From Pictodentalium vernedei (Eukaryota; Mollusca; Scaphopoda; Dentaliida; Dentaliidae), in NCBI GenBank assembly GCA_031216915.1, contig CM062289.1:443681587-443745586 (forward strand): 64,000 bases of DNA, read 5' to 3'. Every line of letters starts with the position of its first letter. Positions within the stretch are counted from its first letter, which is position 1. The notes under the pieces were generated by a model that worked only from the letters and a program-made list of their open reading frames with translations, did not search any database and was not told the DNA's origin. Below, piece by piece: positions 46,990 through 56,921 of the stretch. A program made the position numbers and the translations under genes.

Positions 46990-47915
46990 GACATTAGGTT
47001 ATTCTTATTAGGACGGTAAAAATGACAGGGTGGGGTGTGGGGGGGGGGGGGCGTCGAGTTCGAACGAATTTTGGAAATGATTGAGTAAACATAACACAGG
47101 AAGTAACCCACAGAGTATTAAAGGAGATACAGACGATCAAGATCAAATCGCATCAGAACTAGTCAAGCACTGGGAAAATTTAAGCGATTGGGCATGGGGA
47201 ACCCACCGGAGTGTCCGAACCAGGTCGAGGAAAATCTATTGAATTTCGTGTGCAGCGAAATTAAAATCGAGGAGGTGCGAAAGGTGATCTCAAAGTTAAG
47301 AAACGGTCCGAATGGAAAAGCGAATTCCTAACGAATTTCTCAAAAAAGGGGACGAGGAACTATGTGAACGCCTAACTGCCTTATTCAATTTACCCATAGA
47401 AAAAGAAAAGGGGGGAAAAGGACGTTCTGGATAATTCTCGAGTGATCTCTGTCAGTAGCAACATTGGAAAAGTTTTCTGTAAAGACCTGTATGGGAGATT
47501 AGAGGAGGTGATTGAGAAAGGTTTTTTTTAGGAGAGATCCAGAATGGCTTCAGGAGGGGAAGGAGAGTCAACTGACCATCTTTTCGCACTATCCCAAATG
47601 ATAGAATCGGCGAAAGCAAAAAAGAAAAAGATGTTTATGGCCTTTTTGGATGTTAAAAAATACATACGATAGAGTATGGAGGGAGAGTATGTGGCGCAAG
47701 CTTGAGGCTCTGAGCTTGGGAGCCGAGTTTGTTGGAATTATGAAAGCATTATATAAAAATGTACAGAGTGAACTCCTGCATAGCGACGAGGGGGTAGCAG
47801 TTGGGGACTTGGAAGATCCCAGGGCCATTTTTTGTAGACGGTATTGTGCTAGTGTCAGAAAGCGAAGATGGGCTAGCGAAAATGCTGGGAAATGTTGGGA
47901 AATATGGTAGCAAAT
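46990..47915 (+). pseudogene. LINE family 1, plus-strand RT fragment
   Basis: A decayed, internally deleted copy of the same APE-type LINE as the minus-strand copy beside it. Legible pieces include the RT segment around QNGFRRGRR, a DVKK-YDRVWRE-like motif, LEALSLGAEFVGIMKALYKNVQSELL, and a last piece ending DGIVLVSESEDGLAKMLGNVGKYG. The YxDD region corresponds to a deletion scar and the copy has many stops. It overlaps in content with the minus copy (both contain about 46990-47340 equivalents), so together they form an imperfect inverted repeat of about 340-bp arms. Confidence 0.75.
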
Positions 47916-49500
47916 GGAGACTCGACTCTCCCCTTCTTTGATAAACTCGTTAGGAATTTCGTCCACCCCTCCCGCTTTTCCATTCCTTAATTTTGAGATC
48001 ACCTTTCGCACCTCCTCCGTTTTAATTTCGCTGCACACCTGGTTCGGATACTCCGGTGGGTTCCCCATGCCCCCTCGCTTATCGTTTACATTTTCCCAGT
48101 GCTTGACTAGTTCTAATGCGATTTGATCTTGATCGTCTGTAACTCTGCCATCTAGTTTAATACTCTGTGGGTTACTTACTTTGTTACGTTTATTCACCTA
48201 TTTCCAAAATACTTTCGAACTCGACCCCCCCCCCCCCCCCCACCCCGCCCCTGTCATTCTTATCGTCCTAATAAGACTGCTATTTCGCACTCTCCGATTA
48301 TCGTCTTTAATCTTATTTACTTTATTTCGTGCTTGTTGGTATTCTTCCTTTGCTGTCGTGACCTCGTTGCTTTCCGCCCCCTTACGTTTTCTACTTCTCC
48401 CGTATGCAGCACATTTAGCTTTTCTACCCTTTATGGCCCTTTTCAGTTCCTCGTTCACTCTGTACCCAAGTTCCCGTGTTGGCACCCGAATCTTTCCTAC
48501 ACTTTCCTTCCCTGCCTCCACTAGGCTCGCAAGTATGGCATCGGCCATCTTCTGGACACTGCCCCCCCCCCCCCCCCTCTTGTGTACGGTTGCAAGCTTT
48601 GGTTTCAATTTTTCTTCGAACTTCACCCAGTCGGCATCCTTATTGAGTTCCCAAATCTCTTTGAAGCTTCCTTTGCTTTTTACTAGAGTTTTGGCCCTGA
48701 TCGTCACTGTAATCAAGTTGTGATCACTATCCACCTCCATTTTACCCTCATCATCCACTTCTACCCCTATCACCTCCCTCCATAAATTAATGTCTGTGAG
48801 AATATAGTCGATTGCTGATTTTCTGTTGTTCCTCTCCCAGGTCCATTTCCCCTTACACTTCGCGTCCCTATTCAGAATCTTCAGACCGAACTCATTAGTG
48901 AAGTTCAACAGCTTCCTTCCATTCCTGCTGACTTTCCTGTCCCCGCCCTCTATGCCTTCTTCCTTATCAACTATGTGTCCATTGAAGTCACCCATCAGAA
49001 TTATACCGAGCCCTTTGTTTTCTAGTTCTGTGATATTGGCCCTTAGTGTTAAGTATATCGAGTCATTCCACTCGGGTTTGCTTCCCTCCATCGCACAACA
49101 CACAATCCCAAGGGCAATACTTTTGTTTCTTAGATTGATCCTTACCCATCCAATTTCTTTCGATACCTCAGCCGAAGTGCTGACATCTTCCAGGTCTGTG
49201 ATCAGCGACGGTTTTAAATCCTCTTTAATGTAAATACCTACCCCTACCCCTTTTTTCTGGCCTTCCGTTCGCCCAACACCTATCCACACACACTCCCTTA
49301 CTTGGTCTACCCGTTCCTCATGTCTTACCCACGTCTCGCCTAGGCCCATGACATCAAAGTCCTCTGCTGCGATCAATGTCGCAATTTCACTTACTTTCCG
49401 GTGGAGACCCTGGATGTTGCTATAACCCACTTTCAGGGAACCGTCCACTTGTGAGTATAACAAGACGTCATTCGCCAACAATCCCTACTCAACATCCAAT
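47916..49500 (-). mobile_element. LINE family 1, minus-strand copy with endonuclease
   Basis: The N-terminal half of a non-LTR retrotransposon ORF2. The 427-residue frame (49481-48198) is an apurinic-type endonuclease: SNIQG (21-25), GETW (48-51), MGDFNG (163-168), IDYIL (224-228) and SDHN (252-255). A linker leads into the RT start (KLRNGKAGGVDEIPNEFIKEGE, about 48000-47930). The enzyme nicks target DNA to prime reverse transcription. Two C-runs (about 48227-48241 and 48563-48576) are translated as Gly runs and look like expanded tracts. The RT domain is cut off where the plus-strand fragment begins. The 5' end is near 49500. Confidence 0.85.
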
Positions 49501-49639
49501 GTGATCTGTGTCAGCAAAAACAGCCATCAGCTGATTGTGTAAACAGATTTCTTGCGTGTTATGGGCGTCGGTTTGGATCGTTTCAGTTGAAGCGTCAAAT
49601 GAAATGGGTTTAATAAACAGAAAATCTAATGTTTTCTTG

Positions 49640-49755
49640 TGAAAGCCGGGATTAATCTCATGAGTGAGTGAGAGAATTTGTATTTTCACTCGCAGCAAGC
49701 TGCTCGTAAAAATACGAATTATCTAACTCACTCATGAGATAAATCCCGGTATTTA
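49640..49755. repeat. Foldback (about 50-bp arms)
   Basis: AAGCCGGGATTAATCTCATGAG and its near-complement flank CGCAGCAAGCTGCTCG. Probably the core of a miniature element whose ends I could not fix. Confidence 0.6.
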
Positions 49756-49759
49756 TACC

Positions 49760-51640
49760 ACGAATCCGGATTCTTTCTTCTCGGCTTGTTTTCCTTCAAC
49801 ACCGCCGCAAAATTGAAAGTGTCTTCGCTTCGCCTCGGCGATCATGGAAAGTCGACAAGTGGACATTAAAATTGCGATAACTAAATGTTGTTGGTAATCA
49901 AATCACTCCAATAAACCTCACGGCTATTTTCAGTTGTTTGTTTACGTCCATTTTACTCTGTTTGAGCAAGCAAGAGACATTTCACGAACAAACATTATTC
50001 TGAACCCCGTCGTCAACCGGAACACATCAATAAGATTTCTCAACTTCATTCGTTTTCTAATCGACTGACTTGGTCACGTTATGGGCGTTCAGGATACTTT
50101 GTCACGTTGTTACAACTGTTTACAGCTCTCATGCCAAACACAGGCTAAGTACTTATTTTACATCAAGCAGTTATGTGAAATTAGAATACTTACGAAGTGA
50201 ATGTCCCGCTATCGATCTTTGCTCCTTCGCTTTCTCAGTTTCTTGAAAACAGAAGCTGTAAAATGTAAACAACCGGTGCAAAATTATCCGCACAACAAAA
50301 TATATCCGGATGTTTGAAATACCTCACGTGTGTTAATAGGGTTGCCATGAACACCGAAATCACACAAAACACGCAAAATGAATAAATAACGCCTAAAACA
50401 CGAACCATGAGCCAACAGAAATACACATAATCAAATGGAATGACGCAAACTGGTGGCACTTATTTTTGGTCTAAACAATATTTTATTTGGAAACTCTAAA
50501 CTTTTACACTGACAATCTAAAATGAAAAGTAATATAAAATACCAAAAGAAATATTGAAAGTAAACACCCCCTCCCACCCTAATCCTGGCAAAAATTTCCT
50601 ATAGTTGTAAATTCGGAGGGCGAGTCATGAGTAGTTGGAAATTCCATCTATCTGAATTTTAGAGTTTCTTTGGTGATGCTGATGTCTCCTTTATTTCCCT
50701 AAATTCAAATCGGCAAAAATTCCAACTGTTACTACATGTATTTTCAACTGCAGTGTACGCAATATCAAGCTTTATAAGTATGCATGATGTCAATGTGTAC
50801 GAGATTTCTATAGTACGTTACATATCATAATAAAAAAAAATCCTCGAAATGCACTTCAAGAAAATCACATCATGTAAAATCGTTATCCTGAGTTAATTCC
50901 ATCATTCACAGTTACAAAATGATGAAACATCGAAAATTGGTCATTCCTGCATAAGATCTGATTTAATGTTAGGACAGTGTGAATTGCTTAAAGTTCTCAG
51001 CTTGAGAAATTGTTTAGCACATATTCAATTCCCAGAATAATACCAAATAATAATAACCTGATAATTCTATCATAAATGTGTTGGCATTTCAGTTACTAGA
51101 ATCATTTTTATGCCTTTCAAGGCTTCCTTTTCAAAAGTTTTCTCGATAGTGAATTTCCAACTGGGGAGGGATTTTCTCCTCCAGGTCCCTCCCTCTAGTT
51201 GGAATTTCACTACCTTACACCCCCGCCCTCCCATCGGCAGCCTCTAGCCACGCCCCTGTACTCAGGTGGGATCCAATATAATTTCTCATTAAGTGTAGAA
51301 TGAGAGAAATGAAACAACAGATAGGAAAAAAAAGAATGGAGATTATATAAGTTGTGGATGGATGATCGCCAAGTCGATTTAAATTGGAGACCAAAAAAGG
51401 GTTTGTGTCTAGGTTCGACAAAGCAGACATATCAAACATCAGTGTTCTTTTATGTGTCCCATTCTAAGGTGGTGCGAAGTTAGGCATCAAAATGATAAAA
51501 TCCGTACAACCCAACGCCCAAACACTGCAATGACGAGTATACCACCTGGCCCTACCATCAGAACCTACCAATCACTGATTAGAAGGGCAGTGTTGAAGTT
51601 TGGTGTGGCTTCCGAGTACGGCCTATTTTGGGGGTTCAAA
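49760..51640. other. Anonymous sequence
   Basis: No supported exon. A small inverted repeat (AATTTCCAACTGGGGAGGGA, about 51150-51215) precedes GGCGTGGCTAGAGG-like hAT-style sequence. Otherwise nothing recognised. Confidence 0.5.
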
Positions 51641-51654
51641 TCTAGATATCAGTA

Positions 51655-51715
51655 GAGTATTACCACAACACTGACGTGTCACCGCTAGTGTTGTGGTAAT
51701 ACTAAATTAATAAAT
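51655..51715. repeat. Short hairpin
   Basis: AGTATTACCACAACACT and its complement around GACGTGTCACCGC. Confidence 0.65.
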
Positions 51716-51734
51716 TTAGTTGGAAACTTTGTTC

Positions 51735-52160
51735 AATCAGGAATTAATAATAATTCTTCGGCTTTCCTCTGTTTTGTTGCGGTCCTCTAACGAGGAGGCC
51801 TACACTGACGCAGGCCTACATTGATGCAGTTCCCCGCCTCCCCTACTCTCCATCCTAATCTCACAGCATTCAGTCAAAAATTGTTTGACAATTCCCCCCA
51901 TCGGCGCTTTCTCGATCTCCCCAACTATTAACTGACCTTTCCCTCAGGCCATTCCCATCAATTTATCATTCAGGTTTTCATCCTATTATTCCATTAGTAT
52001 TCTGGGGAGTCCTGTTCTGCTTGGAAAATATTTGGGGCATTCTAGAATGAAGTGTTCCAGGTTACTCCTAAATTACAGATTTGGCACACTTTTTCGTCAC
52101 CTTTCCCGATTCTCCTCCTCAATTACAGTGACTTCGATCTCGCACTTTGAACAACAAAGA
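51735..52160 (-). mobile_element. LINE 3' fragment
   Basis: On the minus strand a stretch reads EHFILECPKYFPSR, the kind of Cys/His tail found after the RT in APE-type LINEs, followed by an untranslated tail containing GCCTGCGTCAGTGTAGGCC. Heavily decayed. It may belong to LINE family 1. Confidence 0.55.
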
Positions 52161-52278
52161 CCCCCCCCCCCCCCCCCCCATAAGATCCATCTAGGTACGC
52201 CTCAAAATTGAGCCATTACAGTCGAGACAAATGAGATTTACATCACCCAATCTATCCGATATTCCAACTGCATCCCGT

Positions 52279-52385
52279 AGGTTGATACAGTTGGTAGTAT
52301 CCGGTGTACGTTAAGGTTGATACAGTTGGTAGTATCCGGCGTACGTTAAGGTTGATACAGTTGGTAGTATCCGGCGTACGTTCGA
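52279..52385 (+). repeat. Three tandem copies of a 35-bp unit
   Basis: Three nearly identical units, each with GGTTGATACAGTTGG and TATCCGG(C/T)GTACGTT. Confidence 0.9.
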
Positions 52386-52448
52386 GAATCCAGATTTGAT
52401 TCGATTTCGAATCTTGTGACTCATTCGATTTGAAATCATCTCGATTAT

Positions 52449-52673
52449 CCCTTTACCAAACCTGAAAAGCAGACGACACTTGCAAAAATAATTCTTGAAT
52501 AACTAATTTTTTTCATTTTTTGTCTCAAAAACATAGGTTATGACCCCTCGTTGGAACGAGCTCGTCGAGCTAGTTCCAACGAGGGGTCATAACCTATGTT
52601 TTTGAGACAAAAAATAATGAAAATTAATCGGCGATTTTTGAGAATAGCACTGGCCGTTACGTTAGGTAAAGGG
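52449..52673. mobile_element. TTAA-type foldback element, family A (TTAT flanks)
   Basis: 225 bp, CCCTTTACCAAACC to TTAGGTAAAGGG, flanked by TTAT on both sides. Core GTTGG/CCAAC. Confidence 0.75.
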
Positions 52674-52819
52674 TTATTCGGAAAAATCGAATCCTGGAGA
52701 GATTTGGGTTTCATACAATTCTTTATTGTCGATTTTCTGAAGGTAACAACTCACTCGGCAGTTTTCTAATGAATATGATTGAACGTATCCAGTCTAACTA
52801 GATATACAGTAGCATAAAT

Positions 52820-53241
52820 GGGGCGCGGTGGCGTCGCGGTGACCGGGTCTCGTCAGATCACCGAAGTTAAGCAACGTCGAGCCCAGTTAGTTGTTGGATG
52901 GGTGATCATTTCAGCGACTGATTCGCGTTCCCGCGTTGTGTTCTCGGGCAAGGCACTTAACCTCCTTTGCCGACATGGGGGCACGATGACTCTGTGTACT
53001 AAGGCGTACTACACGTCGAAGGTGCGCATGTCTTCTACCAATCTAACCCAACCTGTGCCGCGGTGCAGAGTTCAAAGTTACGATGTTGGAGAGCTGTTAT
53101 GTTGGAGAGCTGACAGCTGCTCGTCGTTGTTCGGTGGTTCTCTCCGGGTACTCCGACTTCCTCCACCCGTAAAACTGTCACCGACATGATATGACCCTGG
53201 CTTTTAATGTGCCGTTAAACCACAATATAAAAAGAAAAAAA
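52820..53241 (+). mobile_element. 5S-rRNA-headed SINE
   Basis: The head (about 52829-52910) resembles 5S rRNA: GTCTCGTCAGATCACCGAAG, TTAAGCAACGTCGAGCC and TTGGATGGGTGATC match the 5S order and spacing, including the internal promoter region. The body is the same as in the tRNA-headed SINEs (TCGGGCAAGGCACTTAACC, TCCTCCACCCGTAAAACTG). The A-rich tail differs. The 12-bp duplication AGTAGCATAAAT flanks it. Confidence 0.9.
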
Positions 53242-53383
53242 AGTAGCATAAATTTAGCCGAAGAATTTATAAGTTGGCATTTGAAGCGATAGTGAAGATT
53301 GCGTGACGGCCCGTTTGCGCTATATATCGTCCATCATGTGCACCGAAGTTACGGTTCGTTTGCACGATATATCGTCCGTTAAG

Positions 53384-53450
53384 TGCAACAAGGCGCCATC
53401 TGCAATGCTTTGGCATTGCAGATGGCGCCTTGTTACACTCAAAGGACGAT
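53384..53450. repeat. Family D foldback repeat, copy 4
   Basis: GCAACAAGGCGCCATCTGC and its complement around AATGCTTTGGCATT. The best-preserved stem of this family. Confidence 0.75.
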
Positions 53451-54107
53451 AAATTGCTTTTTCGTCTACCACCTTTGTGATACCTGGCAGTTTTCTAATA
53501 GTCCAGTAAGCCTATTGATATTGGGTTCACGACGGAGTTAGACAGTACTAGTAGGCCGTAGTAAAGTAGTCTAACAACTGAAAAGTGGATTCGATTCGAG
53601 ATTCTTTTCGGCTTCGAACCATTTTGCTTGATTCGATTCGAGTGAAACATCGTGATTCGCCGGGCCCTAGCAGTTGGAGTATTAAGCTTATAGCGTACGG
53701 TGTAGTTCAAAAGCCCAATAATTCTTGAGAATCTATTTATGGATAAATAAAACAAAGACCTACATGTAGAAGTCGTCGTCACGCGGCTTCCTATTTAATT
53801 ATCACCAATCATACCGGTTCTTCAAACTGGCCATGCCGGGGCCCCGACAGCACGAATCTGGTATTATATTCCTCCATTTGTATAGCAGATTGTGTTTATG
53901 AAATAATTCCAAGTAGGGCTATCAAATCAGGCCTCGTAAGAAAGCACATGGTCACTAGCAATGCCAAGCATGTCGATATCTGAGACTTCAGTCAGGGGCT
54001 TATATTTCATCCAAATTTGGGAGAATTCACTTTCAGGAAAATAGTTGCAAGAGTCCATACCTGATGTGAGTGTCCAGGATCCCATGAGGCCACCATGGTT
54101 TGGTGTC

Positions 54108-54757
54108 TTCCCACTAGACCAATTCCCTTTAGGCCAGTTCCCAAAAGACCAATTCCCTTAGACCAATTACATACTGTTATTGATTAAGGGTTGGTTAAGG
54201 GTAATTAAAAAAATATTTATTTATTGATAAGCACTTTATTTGATAAAAAAAATAATAATAAAAAGAATAACAGCCTTTGAAAGTGTGTGATTACTATAAC
54301 AATTGTTATGAAAATTCTGCCCAAAAATCTATAAAATATCAACAAGCCAAAAAATAAGCAGACTATCATCTGAAAAATGAGGTCCCCAGAGGGTGAATTT
54401 GGTGATGCTACCCTGCACAGCAGGGTAGCATCACTAAATTTACCCACTGTGAACCTCAACCTGGATCAAGGTCCCAAACATAAACAGAAAGAGTACCCTG
54501 AGGATAAACTGGCCCACTGTATGGGATAGCATCAGGAAATTCACCCTCTGGGGACCTCATTCTGCAAATGACAGACTGCTTATTTTCAAGCTTGAATATC
54601 AATAACATTAAATACATTTATAAATATTTATAAATATATCAAATTATTGATGTAGAATTATTTTAAAAGTAGAACGCATGAGTTGGTCTAAGGGGAATTG
54701 GTCTTTTAGGAATTGGCCTCGTGGAAATTGGTCTAAATGGAATTGGTCTAGTGGGAA
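54108..54757. mobile_element. Element with long inverted termini made of AGACCAATTCCC repeats
   Basis: 650 bp. The left 70 bp (TTCCCACTAGACCAATTCCC...) is mirrored at the right end, and each arm contains four or five diverged copies of AGACCAATTCCC. A second inner inverted pair, AATGAGGTCCCCAGAGGGTG and its complement, lies at about 54376-54565, with a small hairpin on GCTACCCTG. No coding frame. The superfamily is unknown. Confidence 0.7.
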
Positions 54758-54969
54758 TGCACCCATGGTTGAACACGTGTTGTATAGTGATAACACATCG
54801 TCTGTTGAGTTCCAGTGTGTTTTATGTGACTACTGGCACACAGAACACATTGGAACTCGGGGGACGACATGTTAACCAATACACAATACATATTTTTAAT
54901 TTTTAAAACATTAAACTCAATTTGATATTTTTTTTTAAAATGAACAATATTTACCAACAAAAACTAACA

Positions 54970-55080
54970 AATATGGGTGTCATTGGAACCGGCTCATTGA
55001 GCCAATTCCAATGACATCCATATCTGTACAATTTCATAGACAACATGACAGTGTCATGTTATGTTTCGGGTCATGTAAGC
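54970..55080. repeat. Foldback remnant split by a hAT-type element
   Basis: GTCATTGGAACCGGCTCA and TGAGCCAATTCCAATGAC form a hairpin like the TTAA family core. TTAGGTAATGGGATAA after the hAT-type insertion (about 55834-55850) looks like its right end. Confidence 0.5.
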
Positions 55081-55105
55081 CTTGTATTGGTTAATTTGCT
55101 GTCAC

Positions 55106-55515
55106 CAGTGGCGGCGCTACGGGGGGGGGGGGCATGGGGCATTTGCCCCCCCCCCCCCCCCCAAACGAAGGCTTTGCCCCCCAGTTGCCCCCCCCCCAAC
55201 CATCTCGCATGCATTTCCATCCACCCTCACACACAAACACATTCAGTCACTCTCTCTCTCTCACACACACACACACACCTCTCTCTTTTTTTATTCCCAA
55301 TAATTTCCCAGACACACTTAGCCCAAAGCCTCAGGCTAGCTGATGAACACATCCAGGCAGTAGAGATTTAAAGACTCGGATGCAGATACTTATAAGTTAT
55401 AATTAAGTTATGAGCCAACAAAGGCATGTCTATCCATATCCCTTGTCTAAAAAAATTCATGGATTTCGCATTATGACAGACGGGCATTATCTCCCTTGCA
55501 CTGTTCAATTATTTG

Positions 55516-55551
<36 letters not shown>

Positions 55552-55821
55552 CGATCGATCGATCGAATTGAGGACCGCTAATTACCATTACATTTAGTCG
55601 AAACTTGGACCCAAAGTCCGTAATATAATTTTTTGGTTTGGTACGTCCACAGGACGTACCAAACCAAAAAAGTATATTACGGACTTTGGGTTCAAGTTTG
55701 GACTACCTCATAACAAAGTAATGATATGATCCTTTACGTATTTGCCCCCCTTCATGGGAGTCTGCCCCCCTAGTGCCCCCCCCCCCCCCCCCACAAAAAA
55801 AAAATTCTGGCGCCGCCACTG
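55106..55821. mobile_element. hAT-type element (716 bp)
   Basis: TIRs CAGTGGCGGCGC and GCGCCGCCACTG with an exact 8-bp duplication GCTGTCAC (55098-55105, 55822-55829). Long G and C tracts lie near the ends. It contains (CA)n, (TC)n and (GATC)n runs and a hairpin on TTTGGTACGTCC (about 55610-55682). Confidence 0.88.
55515..55566. repeat. (TC)n(GATC)n microsatellite
   Basis: A compound run inside the hAT-type element. Confidence 0.95.
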
Positions 55822-55849
55822 GCTGTCACTATGTTAGGTAATGGGATAA

Positions 55850-56900
55850 TTTGACTAAATTCTTTGCAAGCGAATCTTAGCAGAGGTGTTGCGAGAATCT
55901 GCGTGGATTCCCGCTGCTCTTGTAACGCGAATCTTTGCGTGAATCAATTATTGGATTCTCGTAGAAATATAAGCCCTGCAATCCAGATGATGATGACTTT
56001 ATTCAGCAGTATACATTAAAATAATTGAAGAAAAAAAGACATTAAATATAAACGAACGAACAAGAAAATACATGATATGTACGAAACATTCAAATGGGCT
56101 GTCCACATACTGCCAGGGAAAGTCATAGCCGAACTGGCTGTCTTCCTGGCTTCCCCTTGAAGTAAAATTATGATGAAAAGAAAGAAAATGGTTGTGCATG
56201 CTGATAGGTGAGCAAGAAATGTTACAGTGTCATAGGCTATTGAATTTGAGGCTAATTTTGGGTGCAATGCAAAGCCAGGACCAAAGGATTTAGTAATATC
56301 AAAATGTGATTCTACGATAAATTGGGAGATTTAACTGTTCTCCTCGTTGGGACCACCTCTTTTACTATACTATGCTATGCTGTACTGTACGGTACAGCAC
56401 CGCACCTCACCGTTATAAACAATATTTTATTTCTCTGCAACAGAAATGGGTTTGGTAAACAGGCTAGGCCTATGTAATACCTCACCCTACATATCAGAAA
56501 TTACATTGTACTGTGTTTCTGTGCAGGTGCGGGTGCAACAAGAGAAAGAGAAAAGAATGGAGAGATAGAATGGGCCGCATTTCCATGCATTTCTTTAATT
56601 TCAATATTCAAGGTTGGATAATAGCTTGGGGAGATGTGCACGTGCATCCCTGTCCAGTGTAACACCATTGTTTATATTGGTATATAATAGTTCAACCAGT
56701 AGACCAGGACTTATTTACCACAGAAACAACTATAAGTTCCCGTGGTGTGCACGTGCTTTATATATTCATAACTGTGCGTACAAAGATATTCACGCATGCG
56801 AGGTCTCGCATGCACACGTAACATTTATATAGCATATTAAGCACTTATTCGTATGCTTTTGTGTACATGGTGCATAATTGCATGCCCGTTCGGAGTAATC
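55850..56900. other. Anonymous sequence
   Basis: No supported gene. A run of CTATGCTATGCTGTACTG-like short repeats lies near 56365-56400. Otherwise ordinary. Confidence 0.5.
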
Positions 56901-56921
56901 GGGGATTTATGCAAATGGTAA

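Noticed and set aside
48181-48723. A plus-strand membrane-like protein of 180 residues
   Set aside because: It lies antisense to the LINE endonuclease frame, whose catalytic motifs are clear on the minus strand.
52829-52910. A 5S rRNA gene
   Set aside because: Only part of 5S is present, it is diverged, and it continues into a SINE body with a target duplication and A-rich tail.
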